DNA of 64,000 nt from JAJCYL01 sp965206015 (GTDB lineage Bacteria > Bacteroidota > Bacteroidia > Cytophagales > Cyclobacteriaceae), in the NCBI GenBank assembly GCA_965206015.1, contig CBDBIW010000015.1:806001-870000 (forward strand), read 5' to 3'. Position 1 is the first letter of the stretch, and every line of letters starts with the position of its first letter. The position numbers and the translations under genes were made by a program. Shown in pieces: positions 1-9,100 of the stretch. The notes under the pieces were generated by a model that was not told the origin of the DNA, did no database searches, and saw only the letters and a list, made by a program, of their open reading frames with translations.

Positions 1-2307
1 TCGCCCAATCATCCGATTTTTGATCAGATAAATTGGCTCTGCGTAATACTCCTGATTGGCCGATCCCAGTATTTTTATTTTGGCTTTAACAGCAACATCC
101 TCTCCAGACAAAGTGACTCCGGAAATTTCTTCAATCCTCTCAACATCGCCAAGAGTCGCAACGAAATCATTCACATAAAATGTTTCTCCCAATTTCAATT
201 CTATCGTGTCCATCTCAGACCATTGAGTTTCACTTTCAGGATCTGGGAAGGTTCTTACATGGGTATATAGATCCATATTCCAGTTTCTATCGATATCTGG
301 CGAATAAACATTACCCATTCTTTTATTTATTTGTATACGTGGGTACAGTGTAAATTCCTGGCCCTCGTTACTACTGTATTTCACTTCAAAGAATGAATTC
401 TCAAAATTCTCAAACTCGACTGTATCCCCTGAATGAAAAAAGACTTCCCCATTGGCTATCAAGTCCGTTCCGATAAGAGCCAATTGTGGGTTGGACAGAG
501 GCTGCAAATCATTCAAATTCACATAATCGTCATATCCTTTAATTTCCTTTCGCATTCCCATATAAAGCATCTCGTACTTACCCATTTGCCGGGGTTCATG
601 CTGAAATAGAAGCATGTTGTCACGGTTAATTTCATCTGGAAGATCATTGCTCCACACCAAACCCGTCCTGTTGAGAGAAATAATTTTGGAATACCCCGAT
701 GAGAATAGAATGCCTAATAACATCATGGCAATCCCAATATGAGCCACTGAGCCACCAGACAATTTGGGGCTATTCCTGATAATTCCGGCAAAAATTTGGC
801 CGTTAGCTATTATAGAATAAAGTCCTGCCGTGAGAAGCAACAGATCTGATATAGCCTCAAAATATCCTGTTTGGAACCAATTCGATATTAGAATAATACC
901 ACCTGCTACAATTAGTGTAACTATTATTGGAGTCATTAGAGACTCCTTCAATTTGGATTTATCTATCTTATTCCACCAGAAAAACTGACCGGTCCCACTT
1001 AAGATTGCCAAAACAATCGCAAACCAAAGCTGCCATGTTGAATAGAACAGGACTTGTTCTACTGGTGGTGCAATATTCGAGATTCCTCCAAATAATTCTA
1101 CTATCGAATTCCAGACGGGAATAGAAGTTGGAATGATAACCTGGAAGGCCATTAAACACAGTGTCGTTGCTCCTATCAATATCCAGAACTCTCTACTATA
1201 GGCAGAAATTTCGGTGTCTGAAGTTGGTATTTTCTTCCACACTTTAGCAGCCAGGCCAACACTTAAAACAACAAAAACCATCAGGTAAACCAACAATTGA
1301 CCTGACAAACCTAGATCAGTAAAGGAATGAACAGATGAATCCCCCAAAATGCCACTTCGAGTTAAGAATGTGGCATACAACACCATGATAAAAGTGGCAA
1401 TAACCAAGGCAATTGCAGTTTTTAAAGCTGCATCACTCTTTTTGAAAGAGATCATTGTGTGGATGGCCGCAATTAAGACTAGCCATGGTACATAGATCGC
1501 ATTTTCTACCGGATCCCAATTCCAATATCCACCGAAATTGAGTGTCTCATAGGCCCAATATGCACCCATTAAAATACCAACTCCCAAAGTCATTGCGGAA
1601 AACAATGCCCATGGTAATGCGGGCCTCACCCACTCCTTGAATTTGCCCAACCAGAGCCCCGCAATGCAGTATGAAAAGGGAATGATGGTTGTAGCAAAAC
1701 CCAAAAACAGTGTAGGGGGGTGAATGACCATCCAATAGTTCTGCAAGAGCGGATTAAGACCGGTACCCTCCTCTGGTACAAATTCCGGATTCATCTTGAA
1801 AATTGGCGCATCCAATGCGTCCCTCAATAAAATAAAAGGAGAACTTCCGAATTTTTGGTCAAAAACGACAACACCCAATATCATCGATACCAGAAAGGTT
1901 TGTACCAATGAAAAGATGGTCATTACCGATCCCTCCCAGTATTTATTAGTATTGATAACCACTATTCCTAATACCACGTGCCAAAAGGTCCATAACAAAA
2001 AAGAACCTTCCTGTCCTTCCCAAAAAGTTGATATTTGATAATGTGTGGGTAGCGAAGTCGAGGAATGACTCCAGGCATAATGGTATTCAAAGAAATGACC
2101 ATTAATTATAGCAAATAAAGTCACTACTATTCCAATGACCGCTATCCCATGAATATAGAATACTGCCCTGGAAAACTTCAACCAATCAGCTCTATTTATT
2201 TCGTCCGACTGAACACTTTTATAATAACCGTAAGTAGCGACCAATGACGCCACGAAAGCGAGAATGACCATAAAATGGCCGAGGTTACCTACAAAGTAGT
2301 GGATCAT
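1..2307 (-). CDS. ccmF: Cytochrome c maturation protein CcmF (partial, 3' end outside window)
   Basis: Reading from the ATG at 2307 leftward gives 769 codons with no stop before the window edge, so the C-terminus is missing. The protein is a polytopic membrane protein of the heme-lyase family that joins heme to apocytochrome c in the periplasm. The family WWD segment is visible around residues 259-276 (GGYWNWDPVENAIYVPWL), and a WEGQEGS segment lies near residue 97. It is the last gene seen of a ccmB-C-D-E-F run and starts 3 bases after the ccmE stop, so it is probably co-transcribed. A long soluble stretch follows the central membrane helices, as expected for CcmF. Confidence 0.93.
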   Translation of the reverse strand, partial: MIHYFVGNLGHFMVILAFVASLVATYGYYKSVQSDEINRADWLKFSRAVFYIHGIAVIGIVVTLFAIINGHFFEYHYAWSHSSTSLPTHYQISTFWEGQEGSFLLWTFWHVVLGIVVINTNKYWEGSVMTIFSLVQTFLVSMILGVVVFDQKFGSSPFILLRDALDAPIFKMNPEFVPEEGTGLNPLLQNYWMVIHPPTLFLGFATTIIPFSYCIAGLWLGKFKEWVRPALPWALFSAMTLGVGILMGAYWAYETLNFGGYWNWDPVENAIYVPWLVLIAAIHTMISFKKSDAALKTAIALVIATFIMVLYATFLTRSGILGDSSVHSFTDLGLSGQLLVYLMVFVVLSVGLAAKVWKKIPTSDTEISAYSREFWILIGATTLCLMAFQVIIPTSIPVWNSIVELFGGISNIAPPVEQVLFYSTWQLWFAIVLAILSGTGQFFWWNKIDKSKLKESLMTPIIVTLIVAGGIILISNWFQTGYFEAISDLLLLTAGLYSIIANGQIFAGIIRNSPKLSGGSVAHIGIAMMLLGILFSSGYSKIISLNRTGLVWSNDLPDEINRDNMLLFQHEPRQMGKYEMLYMGMRKEIKGYDDYVNLNDLQPLSNPQLALIGTDLIANGEVFFHSGDTVEFENFENSFFEVKYSSNEGQEFTLYPRIQINKRMGNVYSPDIDRNWNMDLYTHVRTFPDPESETQWSEMDTIELKLGETFYVNDFVATLGDVERIEEISGVTLSGEDVAVKAKIKILGSANQEYYAEPIYLIKNRMIGR

Positions 2308-2310
2308 ATA

Positions 2311-2727
2311 TTATAGCCTGGCTTCAATTTCAATTGTTTCTTCCTGATATTTTGAAGGGCATTTCATCAAAATTTTATCAGCAAGAAAAGTGTTGTCATG
2401 ATATGACCCTACAACAACAACTTGCTCTGACCGCAGAAAATCCGCAGGCATAGTATTTAAGAAATATACTTTTTGTTCAATATTGTTTTCATCTACCATC
2501 AAAAAAGAAAAAGACTGTTGGTCCTCACTAGTCTCAATACCTTCTACATCTCCGGATGCACTCTTTTTCAATTTGCCTACCACATGAATCTTTTGAGCTA
2601 TTCCATTTGAGGCAAGCTCTTTAGCTTCCTCAAACGTGACATAGGAGCTGGCATCCCCGGCTGTTGAAATGATCACCATAATGGCAACAGCAATAACAAT
2701 GATCCCTAATAAGTGTGATTTTTTCAT
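2311..2727 (-). CDS. ccmE: Heme chaperone CcmE, CxxxY type
   Basis: 138 residues: one N-terminal membrane anchor (about residues 7-25) followed by an OB-fold-like periplasmic domain. CcmE takes heme from CcmC and carries it covalently to CcmF. In the classical family the heme is bound by His in an HxxxY motif. Here the matching position near the C-terminus reads KCPSKY, a CxxxY motif, as known for a minority of CcmE proteins. The gene lies between ccmD and ccmF in one strand-consistent run. The start is the only ATG that gives the full anchor. Confidence 0.9.
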   Translation of the reverse strand: MKKSHLLGIIVIAVAIMVIISTAGDASSYVTFEEAKELASNGIAQKIHVVGKLKKSASGDVEGIETSEDQQSFSFLMVDENNIEQKVYFLNTMPADFLRSEQVVVVGSYHDNTFLADKILMKCPSKYQEETIEIEARL

Positions 2728-2808
2728 GACCAGCTCAGTTGTTGAAAGAGAACGTACAGTAAAGGTAATTGGTTTCCTCCCTTTTGTTGTCTTGTATAGG
2801 TCATTCCT

Positions 2809-3042
2809 TCAATCCAATTTCTTTTCCAGCTTTGTAAGCTTGCGATCCATACGATAGGCAAAAAATGACAACCCCAAAATGATGACAAGTATGACTACAG
2901 CAACAATATAAATTTTACCGTCAGACCTAAATTGATCAGCCATTTCAACCGACTGGCCAGTATTTTGGGCCATGACCTGCATTGGGGCAAACAGTAAAAC
3001 TAACTTAAAAATCAGCCAATTTCTTAGCTTCAATCTTTTCAT
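2809..3042 (-). CDS. ccmD: Small CcmD-like membrane protein
   Basis: About 77 residues from the ATG at 3042, which overlaps the ccmC 3' end by 38 bases. The N-terminus looks like a cleavable signal peptide ending near VMAQ. It is followed by a short soluble part, one membrane helix (IYIVAVVILVIILGLSFFAY) and a lysine-rich tail. CcmD proteins are small single-helix factors that help release holo-CcmE from CcmC. The call rests on size, topology and position between ccmC and ccmE, since the family has little sequence conservation. A longer reading from 3102 exists but would overlap ccmC further and lacks a signal-like start. Confidence 0.65.
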   Translation of the reverse strand: MKRLKLRNWLIFKLVLLFAPMQVMAQNTGQSVEMADQFRSDGKIYIVAVVILVIILGLSFFAYRMDRKLTKLEKKLD

Positions 3043-3691
3043 CAAGTACATCAATTCTAATTTTAAGACTAGCCAACCATACACCAAACATTGTCCATCC
3101 AATTACTGCCAAATAAAAAACCTTTCTTAGGTTGCTATCCAAATCATAAGCACTAAAACCCGGGTTTCCACCATTACCAGGATGCAGGGAATCAGTCAAT
3201 CTTGGCAGGATAAAAATGAGTGGAATCAAGGTTGCAAAAGCGAAAATGTTATAGACTGCCGTAACCCTGGCTCTTTGAGTATTGTCATTCAAGGAACCGC
3301 GTAGCACTAAGTAGGCAAAGTAGATCAAAAGTCCAATGGCCGATCCGTTTTGTTTGGGGTCACCGCTCCACATCTCGCCCCAGGTGAATTTGGCCCAAAT
3401 CATCCCGGTAACCATACCCAAAATTCCAAAGTAAATGCCAGTTTTAGCAAAGTTGAGACTATATAAATCATACTTTAATTCGTTCGTCCTGAGAAATTGA
3501 ATTGCATAATAAACTGAGAAAATGAACAAGATGATCATTCCAAACCACATGGGTACATGGAAGTGAAGAACTCGAACAGTTTCATTCAGGATGGGAAGTG
3601 CAGGAACTGGTAAAAGCAATCCTCCCACCACGGTATAACCTAGCAGCACCACTGTCAAAATCTTCCACCAAATTTGAGTCATCCAAGCCAT
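3005..3691 (-). CDS. ccmC: Heme exporter/handling protein CcmC
   Basis: 228 residues, six hydrophobic segments. CcmC presents heme to CcmE at the outer face of the inner membrane. The tryptophan-rich motif is visible as WGEMWSGDPKQNG around residues 103-115. Two conserved-looking histidine regions flank it: RVLHFHVP near residue 42 and DSLHPGNGG near residue 167. This arrangement is that of the CcmC/CcsA family, and the length is usual. It sits 1 base after the ccmB stop and overlaps ccmD, so translational coupling is likely. Confidence 0.92.
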   Translation of the reverse strand: MAWMTQIWWKILTVVLLGYTVVGGLLLPVPALPILNETVRVLHFHVPMWFGMIILFIFSVYYAIQFLRTNELKYDLYSLNFAKTGIYFGILGMVTGMIWAKFTWGEMWSGDPKQNGSAIGLLIYFAYLVLRGSLNDNTQRARVTAVYNIFAFATLIPLIFILPRLTDSLHPGNGGNPGFSAYDLDSNLRKVFYLAVIGWTMFGVWLASLKIRIDVLDEKIEAKKLADF

Positions 3692-3692
3692 A

Positions 3693-4370
3693 TTAATTTT
3701 TGGAGAGATAGGGATAGAGCAGCAAAGCTAAGGTGATTGTTATCGCATTCAATGCTAACAGAACCAAAATTTCATCAAGACTTTCTCTTCTATCTATACC
3801 GTCCATAGCATTTTTTGAAAGCTTGATGATCATCATAATCAGCGGCACAATAATTGGAAAACTCAATATTGCCACCAACATACCACTATTCCCTGCCTTT
3901 GAGGCTATTCCGGATACCATAGTTAAAGTAGAAGAAAACCCCAGGGAGCCTAAAAAAAGAACTAGTAAAAAGAAGGATTGATCTTGCACCGGATTGCCGA
4001 GTAATAATGAGTACAAAATCAAGGCGATGAACGATACTGAAATCATTAGAAGTGCACTATAAATTATTTTGGAAATAATAATAACTACAGGACTCGCCAA
4101 AGAATAGTAATAGATATCTCTTTGAGGGTTTTCCTGTAAGAAGCTCTTTGCAATGGTATTTATTGCAGAGAAGAGTATAATTATCCAGAACAAGGTGTTC
4201 CACACTATGGGCGTAATGGTAGCTCCCCTCATATTGAAGGCCAGATAACACACAAATATGGTAGATGAGGTGTACAGAAAGACCCCCTTGATAAGGTACT
4301 TTTGTCTCCATTCAAGTAGAAATTCTTTGTATAGAAATGTTTGAATCTTGCTCATCTCTTTGTTATTCAA
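3693..4370 (-). CDS. ccmB: Heme exporter protein CcmB
   Basis: 225 residues with about six membrane helices and a charged N-terminus (FLYKEFLLEWRQKY), as in CcmB, the membrane subunit of the CcmAB transporter that drives release of holo-CcmE. A second ATG at 4355 would give a start closer to family length. It is the first gene of the ccm run. The partner ATPase gene ccmA is not adjacent: upstream is an 86-base gap and a divergent epimerase gene. CcmA may be encoded elsewhere. Confidence 0.9.
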   Translation of the reverse strand: MNNKEMSKIQTFLYKEFLLEWRQKYLIKGVFLYTSSTIFVCYLAFNMRGATITPIVWNTLFWIIILFSAINTIAKSFLQENPQRDIYYYSLASPVVIIISKIIYSALLMISVSFIALILYSLLLGNPVQDQSFFLLVLFLGSLGFSSTLTMVSGIASKAGNSGMLVAILSFPIIVPLIMMIIKLSKNAMDGIDRRESLDEILVLLALNAITITLALLLYPYLSKN

Positions 4371-4456
4371 ATTTATGGAACCAAAAGTTAACCTAATAGC
4401 GATTGCTAAAAAGTAAGATTCAGACTAGTATTGCAGTCTAATTTAATCCATTGATT

Positions 4457-5485
4457 GTGTCAGTAGGGAAAATTTTAGTCACCGGAACAGCGGGATTCAT
4501 CGGATATCATTTGTCGAAAAGATTATGTGACGACGGTTTTGAAGTAGTGGGAATAGACAATATGAATGACTACTACGATGTGACGCTTAAGGAAGCCCGG
4601 CTAAATCAATTGAAGACACTGGGCGGTTTTCAGTTTCACAAAATAGAACTGCAGGATAGCAACAGTCTCGATCAAATCGTCAAAAATAACGGAGTTACGA
4701 AAATAGTCCATTTGGCTGCCCAAGCGGGTGTCCGCTATTCACTGGACAACCCAAAAGCCTATATTGATTCCAATATCAGTGCATTCCTCAACATTATAGA
4801 AACCAGCCGTCACAATAGCATTGAACATTTGGTTTTTGCTTCCTCAAGTTCGGTCTACGGGGCAAACAAGAAAATGCCATTCTCAGAAAAGGATAATATT
4901 GACCATCCTGTTTCCCTTTATGCGGCGACAAAAAAATCAAACGAGTTGATGGCTCACTCTTACTCCTCCTTATTTAATATTCCAGTTACGGGGTTAAGAT
5001 TTTTTACCGTATACGGACCATACGGAAGGCCCGATATGGCTCTTTTCTTATTTACCAAAGCAATTATTGAAGGCAAACCCCTCAACGTTTTCAATGAAGG
5101 AAATTTGAAGAGAGACTTCACGTATATAGATGATATAGTTGAAAGCATTACAAGACTACTTCCAAATATTCCCAGGAGTGACGAAAATTGGAATGGCTTG
5201 GTGCCTAATCCTGATACAAGTTATGCCCCATATAGAATCTTCAATATTGGACACAACAAGCCGGTAGAATTAATGAGATTCATCGAACTCATAGAAGAAA
5301 ATCTTGGTAAGATAGCCATCAAAAATATGCTGCCAATGCAACAGGGTGACGTTGCCGCTACCTATGCCAATATTGATAATTTGAGCTCTTTAACTGGCTA
5401 TTCACCGTCTACTTCCATAGAAGATGGTATTAGAAATTTTGTAGACTGGTATAAGGAGTATTATAAACAGGTGCCGGTATTATGA
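4457..5485 (+). CDS. UDP-glucuronate 4-epimerase family protein
   Basis: About 342 residues. An NAD-dependent extended SDR enzyme: Rossmann motif TGTAGFIG near residue 9, and catalytic YxxxK in SLYAATKK (Tyr about 155, Lys about 159). The sequence around the nucleotide site (DNMNDYYD, KEARL) is typical of UDP-glucuronate 4-epimerases that make UDP-galacturonate for capsule or O-antigen. There is no ATG. GTG at 4457 is chosen because the Rossmann strand starts five codons later; TTG at 4451 is the alternative. It overlaps rfbA by 4 bases and opens the nucleotide-sugar operon. A closely related 4-epimerase specificity is possible. Confidence 0.85.
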   Translation: MSVGKILVTGTAGFIGYHLSKRLCDDGFEVVGIDNMNDYYDVTLKEARLNQLKTLGGFQFHKIELQDSNSLDQIVKNNGVTKIVHLAAQAGVRYSLDNPKAYIDSNISAFLNIIETSRHNSIEHLVFASSSSVYGANKKMPFSEKDNIDHPVSLYAATKKSNELMAHSYSSLFNIPVTGLRFFTVYGPYGRPDMALFLFTKAIIEGKPLNVFNEGNLKRDFTYIDDIVESITRLLPNIPRSDENWNGLVPNPDTSYAPYRIFNIGHNKPVELMRFIELIEENLGKIAIKNMLPMQQGDVAATYANIDNLSSLTGYSPSTSIEDGIRNFVDWYKEYYKQVPVL

Positions 5486-6342
5486 AAGGAATGATTTTAG
5501 CAGGCGGATCTGGCACTCGATTGCACCCTTTGACATTGGCGATTAGCAAACAACTATTGCCGGTTTATGACAAGCCCATGATCTATTATCCGCTTTCAGT
5601 ACTTATGTTAGCTGGGATCAAGGATATATTAATAATCTCTACTCCTCATGACATGCCCCTTTTTCAAAAACTACTTGGGGATGGTTCTACAATTGGCTGC
5701 ACCTTCAATTATAAAGTTCAAGAAAACCCCAATGGCCTAGCTCAAGCTTTTGTTATCGGTAAGGAATTTATTGGCTCAGATTCAGTAGCACTCGTTTTAG
5801 GAGACAATATTTTTCATGGTTCCGGCATAGCTAAATTATTGCAAACAAATAGTGACCCAGATGGTGGAGTGGTGTATGCCTATCACGTTCTCGACCCAAA
5901 CCGATACGGTGTAGTTGAATTCGATGCTGACTTCAATGCCATATCCATAGAAGAAAAGCCTGAAAATCCTAAGTCCAACTACGTCGTCCCCGGACTGTAT
6001 TTTTACGACAATGATGTAGTAGACATAGCTTCTAATCTTAATCCAAGCCCTAGAGGTGAGTATGAGATAACTGATGTAAACAAAGAATACCTGAGTAGAG
6101 GCAAATTGAAAGTTAGTGTGCTAAGTCGCGGAACAGCCTGGCTCGATACAGGAACATTTTCTTCACTTATGCAAGCTGGTTCGTTTGTCCAGGCAATTGA
6201 AGAACGACAGGGGTTAAAGATAGGATGTATCGAAGAGGTAGCTTACCAAATGGGGTTTATAACGTCCTCAGAACTTAACAACTTAGCTGAACCTCTCATG
6301 AAAAGTGGATATGGGGAATACCTCAGACGAATAGCAGAATGA
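5482..6342 (+). CDS. rfbA: Glucose-1-phosphate thymidylyltransferase RfbA
   Basis: 286 residues, the usual RmlA length. It makes dTDP-glucose from dTTP and glucose-1-phosphate, the first step of dTDP-rhamnose synthesis. The nucleotidyltransferase loop GGSGTRLHPLT is at residues 8-18, with KQLLPVYDKPMIYYP following and LGDNIFHG near residue 108. Its ATG lies inside the stop of the upstream epimerase (ATGA overlap), and its own stop overlaps rfbC, so the three genes are coupled. rfbB, the next enzyme in the pathway, is encoded about 18 kb away on the other strand. Confidence 0.95.
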   Translation: MKGMILAGGSGTRLHPLTLAISKQLLPVYDKPMIYYPLSVLMLAGIKDILIISTPHDMPLFQKLLGDGSTIGCTFNYKVQENPNGLAQAFVIGKEFIGSDSVALVLGDNIFHGSGIAKLLQTNSDPDGGVVYAYHVLDPNRYGVVEFDADFNAISIEEKPENPKSNYVVPGLYFYDNDVVDIASNLNPSPRGEYEITDVNKEYLSRGKLKVSVLSRGTAWLDTGTFSSLMQAGSFVQAIEERQGLKIGCIEEVAYQMGFITSSELNNLAEPLMKSGYGEYLRRIAE

Positions 6343-6890
6343 AAGTTTCCGAGACAAGTCTGAGGGACTGCTACATTATTGAACCTGCCATCCTTGGAGA
6401 TGAAAGGGGTTATTTTTTTGAAAGTTTCAATAGAGAAAAATTTCTGAATCAAACTGGTATTACAGTTGATATTGTACAGGAAAATCAATCCATGTCAAAG
6501 CAAGGCGTTTTAAGAGGTCTGCACTTTCAAATTGGAGAATCTGCTCAATCTAAGATAGTCAGAGTACTTCAAGGAGAAGTTTTAGATGTGGTGATTGACC
6601 TCCGAAAAAGCAGTCCCACTTTTGGTCAACACCATAAGGAAATTTTGACAGAGGTCAATAAAAAACAAATTTACATACCAAAAGGCTTTGCGCATGGGTT
6701 TCTAATCCTCAGCAACGAAGCTGAATTCTTCTATTGCATTGATAGACCTTATTCACCGTCAAATGAACGAGGTATAACTTTTAATGACCCTCATTTTGGC
6801 ATTGATTGGGGATTCGATAAAGAAGTGATTCTTTCCGACCGAGACAAACAATGGGCTCTTTTCAACGAAAATCAAAAATATTTTGAGTAA
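6339..6890 (+). CDS. rfbC: dTDP-4-dehydrorhamnose 3,5-epimerase RfbC
   Basis: 183 residues, the normal size of this cupin-fold epimerase. The conserved GVLRGLHFQ segment (catalytic His) is near residue 58, followed by KIVRVLQGEVLDVVIDLRKSSPTFG and YIPKGFAHGF. The ATG overlaps the rfbA stop by 4 bases. It converts the 4-keto-6-deoxyglucose product of RfbB to the rhamnose configuration. No rfbD reductase gene is seen in the window, so the end product may be dTDP-rhamnose (with RfbD elsewhere) or another dTDP-6-deoxy sugar. Confidence 0.94.
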   Translation: MKVSETSLRDCYIIEPAILGDERGYFFESFNREKFLNQTGITVDIVQENQSMSKQGVLRGLHFQIGESAQSKIVRVLQGEVLDVVIDLRKSSPTFGQHHKEILTEVNKKQIYIPKGFAHGFLILSNEAEFFYCIDRPYSPSNERGITFNDPHFGIDWGFDKEVILSDRDKQWALFNENQKYFE

Positions 6891-7821
6891 GAAAAAAATA
6901 TTAATAACTGGCGGAGCTGGATTTCTCGGATCCCACTTAAGTGACCGTTTTATCTCGGAAGGTTACCACGTAATCGCTATGGATAATTTAATTACCGGGT
7001 CACTTGACAATATTGAACACTTATTTCAAAAGAAAGAATTTGAATTCCATAATTGCGATGTCTCCAAATTCATCCATGTGTCTGGCCATTTAGATTATAT
7101 ATTACATTTCGCCTCACCAGCCAGCCCAATTGATTATCTTAAAATGCCCATCCAGACTTTGAAGGTGAGTTCACTAGGAACACACAATTGTTTAGGGCTA
7201 GCTAAAGACAAAAAAGCCAGAATCTTAGTGGCTTCCACATCAGAAGTTTATGGTGACCCACTCGTACATCCCCAAAAAGAGGAATATCGGGGAAATGTTA
7301 ATCCGGTCGGACCAAGAGGTGTATACGATGAAGCAAAGCGCTTTCAGGAAGCAATGACAATGGCCTATCACACCTTCCATAAAGTAGAGACAAGAATAGT
7401 CCGAATATTTAATACCTATGGGCCAAGAATGCGTCTTGATGATGGCCGTGCCCTTCCTGCGTTCATAGGTCAGGCTTTAAATGGCGAGAACCTCACGGTT
7501 TTTGGCGACGGGTCTCAAACAAGATCGTTCTGCTATGTGGATGACTTGGTTGAAGGCATCCACCGCCTGTTAATGAGTGACTATTCTCAGCCCGTAAACA
7601 TTGGTAATCCCGACGAAATTACAATTAACCAGTTTGCTGAAGAGATTATTCGCCTAACTGATACAAAACACAAGATTATTTACAAACCATTGCCAACTGA
7701 TGACCCAAAACAGCGCCAACCAGACATCTCCAGAGCTCAAGAAATACTGAATTGGTCTCCCAAATATTCACGGGCCGAAGGTTTAAAACCTACACTTGAA
7801 TACTTCAAAACAAAGATTTAA
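6883..7821 (+). CDS. UDP-glucuronate decarboxylase (UDP-xylose synthase type)
   Basis: 312 residues, extended SDR fold. The NAD site is GGAGFLGSHL near residue 10. The pattern HFASPASPIDYLKMPIQTLK, then TSEVYGDP, and catalytic YDEAKR (YxxxK) is diagnostic of UDP-glucuronate decarboxylase, which makes UDP-xylose from UDP-glucuronate. The start is a TTG at 6883 overlapping the rfbC stop by 8 bases; no ATG lies close to the Rossmann strand. Its substrate would be supplied by UDP-glucose dehydrogenase (ugd, near 27 kb). Confidence 0.9.
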   Translation: MSKKKILITGGAGFLGSHLSDRFISEGYHVIAMDNLITGSLDNIEHLFQKKEFEFHNCDVSKFIHVSGHLDYILHFASPASPIDYLKMPIQTLKVSSLGTHNCLGLAKDKKARILVASTSEVYGDPLVHPQKEEYRGNVNPVGPRGVYDEAKRFQEAMTMAYHTFHKVETRIVRIFNTYGPRMRLDDGRALPAFIGQALNGENLTVFGDGSQTRSFCYVDDLVEGIHRLLMSDYSQPVNIGNPDEITINQFAEEIIRLTDTKHKIIYKPLPTDDPKQRQPDISRAQEILNWSPKYSRAEGLKPTLEYFKTKI

Positions 7822-7988
7822 GATTTGGTAATAAACTGACGTAAATAATGGCAGAAACAAATCCTAGCTGCACATCCTTTACAATTAAGTCACTAAATAT
7901 CGCAAAACAGTTAGATTTCGTTGACTTGAAAGAGATGATTTAATTACAAAATGGATATATTAAAAGTATGTTGTCTTACATTTGCGGC

Positions 7989-9098
7989 ATGAAGAAAGCA
8001 TTGGTAACTGGAGTTACTGGTCAGGATGGAGCATATTTGGCAGACCTTCTTTTAGAGAAAGGTTACGAAGTCCACGGAATCAAAAGAAGGAGCTCAATAT
8101 TTAACACGAATAGGATCGACCACTTATATCAGGATTCACATGAGAAGAACTACAATTTTGTACTTCATTACGGTGATCTGGTTGATTCACTAAATATCAC
8201 CCGTGTAATCCAGGAAGTTCAGCCCGATGAAATCTACAATTTGGGTGCGATGTCACATGTGAAAGTGAGTTTTGAAGAGCCAGAATACACTGCTAATGCA
8301 GATGGAATTGGAGCGTTAAGAATACTTGAAGCAATCCGACTTTTAAAACTTGAGAACAAAACGAAATTTTACCAGGCTTCTACATCAGAGCTCTATGGTC
8401 TTGTTCAAGAAGTCCCTCAAAAAGAAACAACTCCTTTTTACCCTCGATCACCCTATGCAGTGGCCAAATTATATGCCTACTGGATAACAGTAAATTACCG
8501 AGAAGCATATAATATTTTCGCATCAAATGGTATCCTATTCAATCACGAAAGCCCTTCACGAGGTGAGACTTTTGTTACTAGGAAAATCACTCGCGGTGCC
8601 TCGCGAATAGGACTTGGTCTTCAAAATTGTATTTACATTGGAAATATGGATGCTAAAAGAGATTGGGGGCATGCCAGGGACTACGTTGAAGCCATGTGGA
8701 TGATGTTGCAGCATGACGTTCCAGATGATTTTGTTGTAGCAACTGGAGTAACCACATCAGTAAGAGATATGGTTCAAACTGCATTCAATTGTTTAGGAGT
8801 AGAACTTCAATTTAGCGGTGAAGGTAGTGATGAGATTGGTACCATTATAAAATCAAATGATGACATGAGTTGTAAGGTAGGCGATATCGTCGTGAAGATA
8901 GACCCAAGATATTACAGACCAACTGAAGTAGATCTCTTGATAGGTGATTCTACTAAAGCAAAAGAAAAGTTGGGATGGGAACCGAAATACAATTTGAAAG
9001 AGTTGATAAGTGAAATGGTTAATTCTGATCTTGAGTTATTCAAGAAGGATCTCTATCTCAAAGAAGGTGGTCACGAAATTTTGAATTACCACGAATAA
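7989..9098 (+). CDS. gmd: GDP-mannose 4,6-dehydratase Gmd
   Basis: 369 residues from the ATG at 7989, which puts the Rossmann motif TGVTGQDGAYLA at residue 7 as in the family; an ATG 21 bases upstream adds MLSYICG and is less likely. It converts GDP-mannose to the 4-keto-6-deoxy intermediate for GDP-fucose and related sugars. Visible family marks are KRRSSIFNTNRIDHLY, a TSELYG triad region, SPYAVAKLYAYW (YxxxK) and NHESPSRGETFVTRK. The fucose synthase gene follows 2 bases after the stop. The 146-base gap before it suggests a separate promoter. Confidence 0.95.
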   Translation: MKKALVTGVTGQDGAYLADLLLEKGYEVHGIKRRSSIFNTNRIDHLYQDSHEKNYNFVLHYGDLVDSLNITRVIQEVQPDEIYNLGAMSHVKVSFEEPEYTANADGIGALRILEAIRLLKLENKTKFYQASTSELYGLVQEVPQKETTPFYPRSPYAVAKLYAYWITVNYREAYNIFASNGILFNHESPSRGETFVTRKITRGASRIGLGLQNCIYIGNMDAKRDWGHARDYVEAMWMMLQHDVPDDFVVATGVTTSVRDMVQTAFNCLGVELQFSGEGSDEIGTIIKSNDDMSCKVGDIVVKIDPRYYRPTEVDLLIGDSTKAKEKLGWEPKYNLKELISEMVNSDLELFKKDLYLKEGGHEILNYHE

Positions 9099-9100
9099 GC

